Shown here piece after piece: positions 28,298 to 37,519 of a stretch of 64,000 nucleotides of DNA. The DNA is from Bog-473 sp963791455. GTDB lineage: Bacteria; Actinomycetota; Acidimicrobiia; Acidimicrobiales; RAAP-2. The DNA is taken from NCBI GenBank assembly GCA_963791455.1, contig CAWBSM010000003.1:434001-498000 (forward strand), in the 5' to 3' direction. Made by a program: the position numbers and the translations under genes. Below the pieces are notes generated by a model. The model ran no database searches, was not told the DNA's origin, and saw nothing but the letters and a program-made list of their open reading frames with translations. How positions within the stretch are numbered: the first letter of the stretch is position 1; every line of letters starts with the position of its first letter.

Positions 28298-29569
28298 TCA
28301 GCCGGCGACCGTGGTCCCACGTTCGCGGACGAGCTGGCGGGCTTCTGCCTCGGTGCGCGGGACCGTGCCCCGGGCGCCCATCTCGATGACGAAGTCGGTG
28401 GCCGCCCGAACGCCGTTGAGGAACAGCTCGTTGCGCTGGTCAGGGTCCAGGTCGAAGTCGGTCGTCGAGATTCCGGCGTTGTCCACGAAGATGGTGCGGC
28501 CGGCCGTGGCGGCGTCGACGCTGTAGGCGTCCCACTCGCTCATCATGGTGTGCAGGCAACCTCGGGCCTCGACGTAGGTGGACCGCGCCGCTTGGGTGGC
28601 GGGGAGGCGCGTCTGCAGCGAGGACAGCTTGACGCCGATGGTCGGCCAGCGCGGCGGCCCGCCGTCCTCCCGCTCGAAGGCGTTGATGGGGAAATTACGC
28701 AACATGCCCCCGTCGACCCAGGTCACCGTGCCACCGTCGAAGTGGGTGGGGATGGAGCCCCCACCCGGGTTCGGCACGTCCACGTCGGTGGCCAGGGTCG
28801 TGAACGTCACCGGCTCGAAGAAGAACGGGATGGACATGGAGGCGCGCACCGCGGAGACGACGTCCTGGTCGTCACGGTTCTGCCCGTAGTAGTCGTAGTC
28901 CCAGGGCAAACGGACCAGCTGGCCGCGGGTGATGTCGGACGTGTGGACGACGAGTCGATAGCGGCGGTTCGCCGGGAGGCTCATGCCGGGATCGTCGTCC
29001 ATCGTGATCTTGAGGTCGGCGAAGGTGCGTACGCCGAGGTCGTGCATGATCGGATCGAGCCACGTGCGGAGGAAGTTGCCGTCGTAGACACCCATCCGGT
29101 GCGTGAGCACCGCGGCGTCCGAGAGCTTCTCGCCGGCGTTCCCGAAGTGGTGGTCCATGAAGGCGTGCATCTTGCCCTTCGGCTGCATGAACTCGGTGAA
29201 GGTGAGGTTGTCGAGGTAGCCCCGCAGGCTCGTCATGGGAACGCCTTTTTTCGAGATCGCCGCGATGAGCGCCGCCGCGATGGCACCGGCGCTCGTACCG
29301 GCCACCCGGGCGAAGCGGTAGCCCGCCTCTGCCAGCACCGACACCGCCCCGACGATGCCGATGCCCTTGACGCCGCCACCCTCGAGGGCGAGGTCGGCCA
29401 CGAGCTCCTTGGCGCCGCCGTCGGTCCATCCGTCGGACGTCAGGAGTCCGGCCGCGGCGTCCTCGAATTGGGCCTGCAGGGTGGTCACCCTCGTGTATCC
29501 GTAGGGCGCCGTCGGGTCGAGTGCGATGTCCGCGGTCGGCGGCGACTGCCTCGAGCCGGATTCCACCAT
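28298..29569 (-). CDS. Patatin-like phospholipase
   Basis: A 423-residue serine acyl hydrolase of the patatin/RssA type. The oxyanion loop GGGVKG (64-69), nucleophile elbow GTSAG (Ser93) and the dyad Asp in WVDGGMLRN (Asp286) are all present, so the enzyme should be active on phospholipids or other acyl esters. No signal peptide is seen. I chose the ATG at 29569 because GAGGGGG lies six to seven bases upstream; the longer in-frame start would run through the purL promoter region. It is divergent from purL, with 112 bases between them. Confidence 0.87.
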   Translation of the reverse strand: MVESGSRQSPPTADIALDPTAPYGYTRVTTLQAQFEDAAAGLLTSDGWTDGGAKELVADLALEGGGVKGIGIVGAVSVLAEAGYRFARVAGTSAGAIAAALIAAISKKGVPMTSLRGYLDNLTFTEFMQPKGKMHAFMDHHFGNAGEKLSDAAVLTHRMGVYDGNFLRTWLDPIMHDLGVRTFADLKITMDDDPGMSLPANRRYRLVVHTSDITRGQLVRLPWDYDYYGQNRDDQDVVSAVRASMSIPFFFEPVTFTTLATDVDVPNPGGGSIPTHFDGGTVTWVDGGMLRNFPINAFEREDGGPPRWPTIGVKLSSLQTRLPATQAARSTYVEARGCLHTMMSEWDAYSVDAATAGRTIFVDNAGISTTDFDLDPDQRNELFLNGVRAATDFVIEMGARGTVPRTEAEARQLVRERGTTVAG

Positions 29570-29681
29570 GTCGACCCCCTCGTGTCTTTGGAGCTCCGGG
29601 TGAGCGTACCGAGTCCCACCTCCGATTTCCCTCCCGGACGTGGCGGGAGAGCCCGGCGCGGCCTCTATCGTGGTCCTCACC

Positions 29682-31968
29682 ATGACTCCTTCGGCCGAGG
29701 CGCTTCCGCCCGACCAAGCGCCGGCCGAGGAGCCCCTCCACCGGGCGCTCGGCCTCACCGATGACGAGTTCGAGGCCGTCACGAAAATCCTCGGGCGCCC
29801 GCCCAATCGGCTCGAGCTCGCCCTCTACGCCGTGATGTGGAGTGAGCACTGCTCGTACAAGTCCTCCCGGCTGCACCTGCGCCGCCTGCCGACCGAGGGC
29901 CCCCGAGTGCTCGTCGGTCCGGGTGAGAACGCCGGCGTCATCGACGCCGGCGACGGCATCGCCGTCGCCATTCGCATCGAGAGCCACAACCACCCCTCGG
30001 CGATCGAGCCCTACCAGGGCGCGGCTACGGGGGTGGGCGGGATCCTGCGCGACATCTTCACGATGGGCGCGCTGGCCGCTCGCGGTCATGGACCCGCTCT
30101 TTTTCGGGCCGCCCGACGACGCCCGGCAGCGCTGGCTCGTCGAGGGCGTGGTGAGCGGGATCTCCGGCTACGGCAACTCGGTCGGAGTGCCCACCGTCGG
30201 CGGCGAACTGACCTTCGACCCGTGCTACGCCCAGAACCCCCTCGTCAACGTCCTCTGCATGGGCGCGTTGCCGGCCGAGCGGCTGGTCCTCGGCATCGCA
30301 TCGGGGCCGGGCAATCTGGCCGTGCTGCTGGGCTCGAGCACTGGGCGCGACGGCATCGGTGGCGTGAGCGTGCTGGCCTCGGCCGGCTTCAGCGGTGCGG
30401 TGGCGGGCGCCGCCGACGACACCAAGCGGCCGAGTGTCCAGGTGGGCGACCCCTTCGAGGAGAAGCGGCTCATCGAGGCCTGCCTCGAGTTGCTCGACAC
30501 CAAGCTGGTCGTCGGCATCCAGGACCTGGGCGGCGCCGGCCTGGCCTGTGCGACCAGCGAGACGGCGGCCCGCGGCGGTGTCGGCATGGACGTCGACGTG
30601 TCCGCCGTACCCCGGCGCGAGGAGGGGATGGAGCCCTGGGAGGTGATGACGAGCGAGAGTCAGGAGCGGATGCTCGCCATCGTCACGCCGGAGTCGTGGC
30701 CCGCGGTCGCCGACATTTGCGCCAAGTGGGAGGTGCGGGCGACGGTCATCGGCACGGTGACGGCGCCCGACCCCGACGGTGGTGGCCGCCTGCGCATCCG
30801 CGACGGCGAGGGAGGCCGCGTGCTGGCAGACGTGCCGGCCGCTTCGCTCTCGGAGGACGCACCCCTCTACGACCGTCCCCGGCGGGCACCCGAGCCGCGA
30901 CAGGCCGAGCCGCCCGCACCGCCCGAGGCGCCCGCCGACTGTGCGGCGGACCTTCTCGCGCTGGTCCGTTCGCCGCGTTGGGTCTACCGCCAGTACGACC
31001 ACCAACTGTTCCTGAACACGGTGGTCGGCCCCGGTGCGGACGCCGCCCTCCTGCGCCTGGCCGGGCCCGGGTTGCCCACCTCGGTCCGCGGCGTCGCACT
31101 GACGACGGACTCGAACCCCCGCGCCTGCGCGCTCGACCCGCGTGCGGGCACGGCGCTGGTCCTCGCCGAGGCGGTCGCCAACCTGGCCTGTGTCGGGGCG
31201 ACGCCGGCCGCCGTCGTCAACTGCCTGAACTTCGGGAATCCCGAGCACCCCGAGGTGATGTGGCAGCTCTCCGAATGCGTCGACGGCCTGGCCGAGTCCT
31301 GCCGAGCCCTCTCGCTCCCGGTGATCGGGGGCAACGTCAGCTTCTACAACGAGAGCGGCGGGTCGGACATCGACCCGACGCCGGTGCTCGGCTTGCTCGG
31401 CCTCGTCGCGTCCGTCCACGAGAGGCCGCCGGGTCTGGGTTGGGTCACGGGCGACGCGGTGGTCCTCCTCGGGGCCCGGGCGACGGCGGACGGGTCGTTC
31501 CCGCTCGCCGGGACGCGCTGGGCCACGGAACGGCGGGCACACCGCACCGGCCGCGTCCCCGCCGTCGACCTTGGCGCGCACGCCAGCCTGTGCGCCTTGG
31601 TGGCCTCGCTCGTCGCCGAGCAGGTGGGCGGTGCGGCCGTTGTCCCGCTGGTGCACGCCGTCCACGACGTCTCGGGGGGCGGCCTCGCCGTCGCCCTGGC
31701 CGAAATGGCGCTCCCCCACGCGGTGGGCTGCGTCCTGGAGCTGTCGGATCCCGCCGAGCTCTTCACGGAGCTGCCCTCGCGCTTTCTCGTCGCGACCGCC
31801 GTGCCCGAGGAGGTGTGCGCCCGGGCGGCCGCCCTCGGGATCCCCGTCGCCGTCCTCGGCCGGGCCGGCGGTGACCGCTTCCGCCTGGGGGAGCTGGTGG
31901 ACCTCCCCGTCGGCGCCGTCGGCGAGGCGTACGAAGGGAATCTGACCGTTGCCCTGGGTGATCCGTGA
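29682..31968 (+). CDS. purL: FGAM synthase large subunit PurL, interrupted by a single-base frameshift
   Basis: The synthetase subunit that converts FGAR to FGAM with ammonia from PurQ; 761 residues if repaired, normal for the small (PurSQ-dependent) type. Recognisable parts: MWSEHCSYKSSR near residue 50, GVIDAGDGIAVAIRIESHNH, GVGGILRDIFTMGA, and in the second half GGNVSFYNESGG and DVSGGGLAVALAEMA. Around 30073 an extra T in GCGCTGGCCG breaks the frame at the invariant MGARP motif; without it the reading is MGARPLAVMDPL and continues to 31968. All other motifs are intact, so a consensus error is likely. It starts the purL-F-M-pyrE block. Confidence 0.92.
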
Positions 31969-31996
31969 GGCCGGGCCTGTGCGACAATGGGTGCGC

Positions 31997-33448
31997 GTGA
32001 AGGAAGCGTGCGGTGTCTTCGGGGTCTACGCGCCCGGATCGAGAGTAGCCAACCTCACGTTCGACGGGCTGTTCGCGCTGCAGCACCGCGGCCAGGAGTC
32101 CGCCGGCATGGCGGTGAGCGACGGCGACACCGTCACGGTCGTGAAGGACATGGGCCTGGTGGCCACCGTCTTCGACGAGCGGACCCTTTCGGGACTCCAG
32201 GGGCACCTCGCCATCGGACACACCCGCTACTCGACGCACGGCTCGTCGGACTGGGCCGGGGCCCAACCAGTCTACCGGCCCGTGGGTCGCGCCGGCTTCG
32301 CGCTGGGCCACAACGGGAACTTGACCAACACGACCGCGCTGGCCGAGAAGGTGGGGATGCTCCCCGGCTCCATCGCCACCGACAGCGACGTCGTGGCCGA
32401 ACTCCTGGCCCAGTCCTTCCCCGAGACCGAGGACCTCGCCACCGCGCTGCGGGCGGTGCTCCCTATCCTCGAAGGTGCCTTCTCGCTGGTCCTGATGAGC
32501 TCCGAGCGGCTCTTCGGGGTGCGCGACCCGTTGGGGTTCCGACCCTTGTGCCTCGGCCGCCTCGGTCCCGCCGACGCGCCCGAGGGATGGGTGCTGGCCT
32601 CGGAGTCGCCGGCGCTCAGCGTCATCGGAGCGACGTTCGTGCGTGAGATCGAGCCGGGCGAGCTGGTGGTGGTCGACGCCGACGGTCCGACGAGCCTCGA
32701 GGTCCCCTGGCTGCGCGAAGTCCAGCCGCGGCTGTGCATCTTCGAATTCGCCTACATCGCGCGACCCGACAGCAGGCTCTACGGGCGGGAGGTCCACGAG
32801 ACGCGCTGCCGCATGGGCGAATTGCTGGCGGCGCAGGCGCCGGCGGACGCCGACATGGTCATGGGAGTGCCCGAGTCGGGTGTCCCGGCCGCCGAGGGCT
32901 TTGCCCGGGCCAGCGGCATCCCCTACGGACAGGGACTGGTCAAGAACCGCTACATCGGCCGCTCCTTCATCGCGCCGGACGAGCGGGAGCGGGCCGACGC
33001 GGTGCGCCGCAAGCTCAACCCCCTCTCCGACGCCATCGCGGGCAAGCGGCTGGTGGTGGTGGACGACTCCATCGTGCGTGGCACGACACAGCGTTCGGTG
33101 ATCCGCATGCTGCGCGAGGCAGGTGCGGCGGAGGTGCACCTGCGCATCTCCTCGCCACCCTGGCGCTGGCCCTGCTTCTACGGCATCGACACCCCGTCCT
33201 ACGAGGAGTTGCTGGCGACGGACCACAGCATCGCGGAGATGGCCCGGATCCTCGGCGCGGACTCCCTGGCCTACATCAGCATCGAGAATCTGAAGCAGGC
33301 CATCGGCGCCGACGCCGGGTTCTGTGACGCCTGCTTCACCGGCAACTACCCCACCTCGGTGCCCGTCACCGGGTCGACCCCCGTCGCGCTCGGCCGGCCC
33401 CGACCGGTGGCGGCCACGGCCCACCAGGCCGCGCTGCCCGGAGTCTGA
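31997..33448 (+). CDS. purF: Amidophosphoribosyltransferase PurF
   Basis: Commits PRPP to purines by making phosphoribosylamine from glutamine. It has 483 residues. Cys5 in EACGVFGVY becomes the N-terminal nucleophile after removal of a short propeptide, which fixes the start near the GTG at 31997; a TTG 16 codons upstream is rejected. GACAAT (31983-31988) eight bases before it suggests a leaderless promoter inside the purL-purF gap. The PRPP loop is LVVVDDSIVRGTT. Four Cys (CIFEFAYIARPDS, WPCFYGID, CDACFTGNYP) match the [4Fe-4S] ligands of the Bacillus-type oxygen-sensitive enzyme. Confidence 0.95.
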   Translation: MKEACGVFGVYAPGSRVANLTFDGLFALQHRGQESAGMAVSDGDTVTVVKDMGLVATVFDERTLSGLQGHLAIGHTRYSTHGSSDWAGAQPVYRPVGRAGFALGHNGNLTNTTALAEKVGMLPGSIATDSDVVAELLAQSFPETEDLATALRAVLPILEGAFSLVLMSSERLFGVRDPLGFRPLCLGRLGPADAPEGWVLASESPALSVIGATFVREIEPGELVVVDADGPTSLEVPWLREVQPRLCIFEFAYIARPDSRLYGREVHETRCRMGELLAAQAPADADMVMGVPESGVPAAEGFARASGIPYGQGLVKNRYIGRSFIAPDERERADAVRRKLNPLSDAIAGKRLVVVDDSIVRGTTQRSVIRMLREAGAAEVHLRISSPPWRWPCFYGIDTPSYEELLATDHSIAEMARILGADSLAYISIENLKQAIGADAGFCDACFTGNYPTSVPVTGSTPVALGRPRPVAATAHQAALPGV

Positions 33449-33453
33449 CGGCC

Positions 33454-34473
33454 GTGGGCCGAGACGGCGCCACTTATGCCGGCGCCGGGGTGGACATCGC
33501 GGCCGGCGATGCCGCGGTCGAACGGCTGCGCTCCATGGTGGCGGGCATCGGCGGGTTCGGGGGTCAGTTCTCCCTCGACATGGATCGCTACACCAGGCCG
33601 GTGCTGGTGGCCTCGACCGACGGGGTGGGCACGAAGCTGGTCGTGGCGCGCGCCACCGGTCGCTACGACACCGTGGGCATCGATCTGGTCGCCATGTGCG
33701 TCGACGATCTGGTCTGCGTGGGGGCGGAGCCGCTGTTCCTCCTCGACTACATCGCGACGGGCAGGGTCGATCCCGACCACATCGCGACAGTCGTGGCCGG
33801 GGTCCACGAAGGGTGCCGCCAAGCCGGCTGCGCATTGCTCGGTGGCGAGACCGCCGAGCACGCGGGCGTCATGGGACCCGACGAGCTCGACCTGGCCGGC
33901 TTCGCCGTGGGTGTGGTCGAACAGGGAGCCCAGCTCGGACCCGAGCGCGTGCGGCCCGGGGACGTCGTGGTGGGGATCCCCTCACCGGGACTGCGCTCGA
34001 ACGGCTACACATTGGCCCGCCACGTGCTGCTGGAACGGGCCGGGCTCGAGCTGACCGGTCCGGCCTGGGAGGGCGCGCCCCACAGCCTGGCCGACGAGCT
34101 GCTGCGGCCGTCGGAGATTTACGCACCCACCGTGTTGGCGGCGCGCGCCGCCTGCGGGGGCTGGCTGCACGCCTGTGCGCACGTCACGGGCGGTGGGATC
34201 GTGGGCAACCTCCCCCGGGTACTGCCAGAAGGCCTCGGCGCGGTTCTGCACCGCTCGGCCTGGGAAGAGCCCCGCATCTTCGTCGAGATCCAGCGTTTGG
34301 GCACGGTGGCCGAGGACGAGATGGACAGGGTGTTCAACCGTGGCATCGGCATGGCGGTGGTGGCCGACCCTCAGGGCGTCGACGCCTTGCTCGTCGCGCT
34401 GAACGAGACGGGACGGCGGTCCCTCGTGATCGGCGAGGTCGTGGAGGGCGCCTCCGGCGTCCGTTTCACGTGA
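33454..34473 (+). CDS. purM: AIR synthetase PurM
   Basis: Cyclises FGAM to AIR with ATP. The 339-residue PurM/PurL-superfamily protein begins ATYAGAGVDIAAGDAAVERL. It contains LVASTDGVGTKLVVA, GIDLVAMCVDDLVCVGAEPL and ALLGGETAEHAGVM, with HVTGGGIVGNLPRVLP in the C-terminal half. The start is GTG, five bases after the purF stop, and the pyrE GTG overlaps its own stop. Confidence 0.96.
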   Translation: MGRDGATYAGAGVDIAAGDAAVERLRSMVAGIGGFGGQFSLDMDRYTRPVLVASTDGVGTKLVVARATGRYDTVGIDLVAMCVDDLVCVGAEPLFLLDYIATGRVDPDHIATVVAGVHEGCRQAGCALLGGETAEHAGVMGPDELDLAGFAVGVVEQGAQLGPERVRPGDVVVGIPSPGLRSNGYTLARHVLLERAGLELTGPAWEGAPHSLADELLRPSEIYAPTVLAARAACGGWLHACAHVTGGGIVGNLPRVLPEGLGAVLHRSAWEEPRIFVEIQRLGTVAEDEMDRVFNRGIGMAVVADPQGVDALLVALNETGRRSLVIGEVVEGASGVRFT

Positions 34474-35030
34474 ACGGAGCCGACCGGTACCCCGAGTTGC
34501 GCGCCCATCTCCTGGAGCACTCGGTGCGCCGAGGGGACTTCACGCTCAAGTCGGGCCGCAAGAGCAGCTGGTTCATCGATTCCAAGCAAACCGTGTGCCG
34601 GCCCGAGGCCATGCTGCTGGTGGCCGACGCCGTGCTCTCGGTGCTCCCGGGGGACGCAACCGCCATCGGCGGCCTCACCATGGGGGCCGACCCGGTGGCC
34701 TTTGTCACGGCCGGCGTGGCTGCCACCCGCGGCCGCGCGCTCAAAGCCTTCAGCGTCCGCAAGGAGGCGAAGGATCACGGCGCCGGCGGTCGGATCGCCG
34801 GTGCCCTCGATCCGGGTGACAAGGTCGTCGTCACCGAGGACACGGTGACGCGGGGGACCTCCCTGCTGGAGGCGGCCCACGCCGTGCGGGACGTAGGGGC
34901 CGAAGTCGTCTTGCTCGTCGCCGTGGTCGACCGGGGTGGCACCGTCGAGGCCATGGCGGCGTCCGAGGGGATCCCGTTCCGCGCCATTCTCAGCGCGCCG
35001 GATCTCGGGTTCGACTACGAGGGGGCCTGA
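34470..35030 (+). CDS. pyrE: Orotate phosphoribosyltransferase PyrE
   Basis: Joins orotate to PRPP to make OMP in pyrimidine synthesis. It has 186 residues. GDFTLKSGRKSSWFIDSK is the family N-terminal motif, AFSVRKEAKDHG is the flexible catalytic loop with Lys residues, and VVVTEDTVTRGTSLLEA is the PRPP-binding loop. The GTG start overlaps the purM stop (GTGA), linking a pyrimidine gene to the purine operon; both pathways draw on PRPP. Confidence 0.93.
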   Translation: MNGADRYPELRAHLLEHSVRRGDFTLKSGRKSSWFIDSKQTVCRPEAMLLVADAVLSVLPGDATAIGGLTMGADPVAFVTAGVAATRGRALKAFSVRKEAKDHGAGGRIAGALDPGDKVVVTEDTVTRGTSLLEAAHAVRDVGAEVVLLVAVVDRGGTVEAMAASEGIPFRAILSAPDLGFDYEGA

Positions 35031-35044
35031 CCAGGTCCCTCTGC

Positions 35045-35956
35045 TCAGAAGACGGCGATCGGGTTGACCGGAGACGCCGTGCCGCGCCGCAGCACCAGCG
35101 GGGCCACGGTGAAGAGGAACTCCCAGCGCTGCTCCTCCGCGCACGCCGTCGCCAGGGCGTCGAGGTCCAAGTTGTCCAAGAGGTGGACTCCCATGGCGGG
35201 GATGATCACCATGTGGACGGGCATCACCACGCCGTCGACCCGTGAGGGCAGGACGTCGGAGACCCCGTCGCTGCCGAGCGTCGCCACGTCCCGCTCGCGC
35301 AGCCACGGAAGACAGGACGCATCGAGCCCAGCGGCCAGGGTGCTCAGGTCCCAGGGGCCGTGCGCATCGCGCCAGCCCCAGCGTCCGGTGCGCACCAACA
35401 GCGCGTCGCCGGATCGCACCCGCAGGCCGGCCTGCACCTCGGCCCCCTCGAGGTCCTCGGGGAACACGGGCTCTCCGGGTTCGAGGGCATCGACACCCCG
35501 GAGCGCAGGGATGTCGAGCAGCACGCCACGGGTCACGATCCCGGCCCGCAGGTGGTGGATGCCGAGCCGGGTGGCACCGTGCGCGGTCACGGTCTCTGCC
35601 GGATAGCCGTTGTAGAGCTTCCCGTCCCAGAAGATGTGGCACAGGGCGTCGATGTGGCTGGTGGCGAAGCCGTGCGGCGTGACGGCGATGTAGTCCGCAC
35701 CCCCGCCCTCGGTGACCGTGCCGATCATGTGGTGGGCCACCGGGTTGGGGTTGTCGGCCGCCGCCCTCGTGTCGAGCGGGCGGGCACACGACACCGTCCG
35801 CCCGGACCGGACCGTCGCGGCCGCGGCGGCGGTGACCGCGGGCGTGATGAGGTTGAGCGTCCCGAGCTGATCGTCGTCACCCCAGCGTCCCCAGTTGGAC
35901 AGCGTCTCGTGCAAAGCGAGGACGTCGCCGGCGGCCATCGGTTCGCGGGGCGGCAT
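35045..35956 (-). CDS. Cyclase-family metal-dependent hydrolase (kynurenine formamidase-like)
   Basis: A 303-residue protein of the PF04199 cyclase family, which contains kynurenine formamidases and related amide/lactone hydrolases using a metal bound by an HxGTHxDxxxH-type motif. Here the motif reads HGFATSHIDALCH, so the usual G-T pair is A-T-S shifted, but His, Asp and the last His remain. GRWGDDDQLGTLNLITP near the N-terminus is typical of the actinobacterial subgroup next to xenobiotic-degradation genes. The ATG is six bases after TAACGT (35963-35968), leaderless. It is convergent with pyrE, 14 bases apart. Confidence 0.8.
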   Translation of the reverse strand: MPPREPMAAGDVLALHETLSNWGRWGDDDQLGTLNLITPAVTAAAAATVRSGRTVSCARPLDTRAAADNPNPVAHHMIGTVTEGGGADYIAVTPHGFATSHIDALCHIFWDGKLYNGYPAETVTAHGATRLGIHHLRAGIVTRGVLLDIPALRGVDALEPGEPVFPEDLEGAEVQAGLRVRSGDALLVRTGRWGWRDAHGPWDLSTLAAGLDASCLPWLRERDVATLGSDGVSDVLPSRVDGVVMPVHMVIIPAMGVHLLDNLDLDALATACAEEQRWEFLFTVAPLVLRRGTASPVNPIAVF

Positions 35957-35992
35957 GCTCGGACGTTAGCCCGGTGCCCCTACGATCGGCCC
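35957..35992. promoter_or_regulatory. 36-bp divergent intergenic region with two facing leaderless -10 elements
   Basis: On the minus strand TAACGT (35963-35968) lies six bases before the cyclase ATG. On the plus strand TACGAT (35981-35986) lies six bases before the Ddn-like ATG. The -10 boxes are only 12 bases apart, so the -35 region of each promoter must overlap the opposite promoter or gene. The two RNA polymerases probably exclude each other. Confidence 0.55.
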
Positions 35993-36445
35993 ATGACCAC
36001 ACTCCAAGGTGATTACGAGCCGAGCCCCTCCCAATGGGTGCGCGACCAGGTGGCCGAGTACGAGGCCTCCGGAGGGCAGCGGGCCAACACGTTGCTCGAC
36101 ACGGGGATGCCGATCATCGTCGTCACCTCGCGCGGTGCCAAGAGCGGCAGGGTCCGCAAGAATCCCCTCATGCGCGTCGAGCACGGCGGCGAGTACGCGC
36201 TGGTGGCCTCCAAGGGCGGCTCGCCCGAGAACCCCGAGTGGTACCACAACCTGGTGGCCCATCCCGACGAGGTCGCGATTCAGGACGGTCCCGAGCCCTT
36301 CGCGGTGACCGTGCGCCAGGTGACCGGCGACGAGCGGGCGCAGTGGTGGGAGCGCGGCGTCGCCGCCTACCCGCCCTACGCCGAGTATCAGGAGAAGACG
36401 GAGCGACAGATCCCGGTCTTCGTCGCGTCCCGGCGCGCGGGCTGA
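35993..36445 (+). CDS. Deazaflavin (F420)-dependent nitroreductase-family protein, Ddn-like
   Basis: A 150-residue FDOR-A protein, the family of mycobacterial Ddn (F420H2-dependent quinone reductase/nitroreductase). MPIIVVTSRGAKSGRVRKNP and ALVASKGGSPENPEWYHNLVAHP are the family signatures for F420 binding (Lys/Arg-rich phosphate contact and Gly-rich loop). It implies the organism makes coenzyme F420. The ATG follows TACGAT by six bases; the longer in-frame extension upstream is a shadow. It is divergent from the cyclase gene. Confidence 0.87.
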   Translation: MTTLQGDYEPSPSQWVRDQVAEYEASGGQRANTLLDTGMPIIVVTSRGAKSGRVRKNPLMRVEHGGEYALVASKGGSPENPEWYHNLVAHPDEVAIQDGPEPFAVTVRQVTGDERAQWWERGVAAYPPYAEYQEKTERQIPVFVASRRAG

Positions 36446-36457
36446 ACCGGGCCCGCC

Positions 36458-37519
36458 TCAGCGGGCGCCGGCAAAAGCCGCCACCATGGCGGCGCGCCAC
36501 GGGACCAGGTTCGCCTTGCGCTCGAGGGGCGTCTTGCCGAGACGCACGACGACGAGGTCGAGGGCGGGGCAGATCGTGATCGACTGGCTCTCGTAACCCG
36601 AGGCCCAGAAGGTGCCACGGGTGTCGCCGGCCACGCCCAGCCAGTGCGCACCGTAGGGGCTGGCGTCTGCGGGGTCGATCGACACCATCGTGCGGCCGTA
36701 GTCCACCCAGCCGGCCGGGAGCAGGCGCACGCCGTCCCAGACGCCGTCGCGCAGGTAGAGCAGCCCGAAGCGGGCGAAGTCGCGCGCGATGGCTCGGAGG
36801 AAGGTGGAGGCGACCCAGGTGCCGGCCTCGTCGAATTCGGGGTCCGCGCTCGCCATCCCGAGGGGCCCGAAGAGACGGCCGTGCAGGAAGCGGGCGTAGT
36901 CCTCGGCCGGCCCGACCGTGCGGGCCACGACGCCCGAGATGATGTTCGACGTCCCCGACGAATAGTTGAAGCGCGTCCCGGGAGCCGCGGCCAACGGGCG
37001 GTCGGCGGCGAAATGCGCCATGTCGGACTGCCCCTCGCCGAACAGCATCTGCATCACGTCCGAGACGCGGTCGTCGACGTAGTCCTCCACGAAGTCGAGC
37101 CCGTCGCGCATCGCGAGTAGTTGGCGCAGCGTGATGGCGTGGCGGGGGTCATTGTGGTCGGCCCACTCGGGGACGTCGGTCGGGGTGTCGAGGTCCAGGC
37201 GTCCGCCGGCGACGAGCAGACCCACGACCGCGTGGAGCATCGACTTGGCCAGTGACCAGCTCAGCAGCGGGGTCTCGGCAGTGACCGGCGTCGGCGGCCG
37301 GTCGAAGTGCTCCAGGGCGCCGTTGTAGCGCTCGGCCACGATGTGGCCGCGGTGCACCACCAGGACGGCGAAGCTGAGCGCGAGGGGGCCGTCGTCGTCG
37401 AAGGCATCGTCGAGCAGAGGGGCCAGGTCCACACCGGGCGGGAGCCCACCTCTCGGCCACTCTTCGGTGGGCCACGGCAACCCTGACGGCTGGGACGGCA
37501 GGGGAACGAGGGTGTTCAA
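36458..37519 (-). CDS. Serine hydrolase, class C beta-lactamase/6-aminohexanoate-dimer-hydrolase-like
   Basis: A 353-residue cytosolic-looking penicillin-binding-fold hydrolase. The active-site SLAK tetrad (Ser89, Lys92) in LLSWSLAKSMLHAVVG and the Tyr-x-Ser equivalent NYSSGTSN (near 175) are intact; WASGYESQSI near 305 replaces the KTG box. There is no signal peptide, which argues for an intracellular esterase or amidase rather than a true beta-lactamase. The start is probably the TTG at 37519, overlapping the stop of the upstream epoxide-hydrolase-like gene (TTGA), so it is the last gene of a coupled set. Confidence 0.82.
   Translation of the reverse strand: MNTLVPLPSQPSGLPWPTEEWPRGGLPPGVDLAPLLDDAFDDDGPLALSFAVLVVHRGHIVAERYNGALEHFDRPPTPVTAETPLLSWSLAKSMLHAVVGLLVAGGRLDLDTPTDVPEWADHNDPRHAITLRQLLAMRDGLDFVEDYVDDRVSDVMQMLFGEGQSDMAHFAADRPLAAAPGTRFNYSSGTSNIISGVVARTVGPAEDYARFLHGRLFGPLGMASADPEFDEAGTWVASTFLRAIARDFARFGLLYLRDGVWDGVRLLPAGWVDYGRTMVSIDPADASPYGAHWLGVAGDTRGTFWASGYESQSITICPALDLVVVRLGKTPLERKANLVPWRAAMVAAFAGAR

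Noticed and set aside
36458..37519. Antibiotic-resistance beta-lactamase
   Set aside because: No signal peptide and no KTG box; the context is metabolic.
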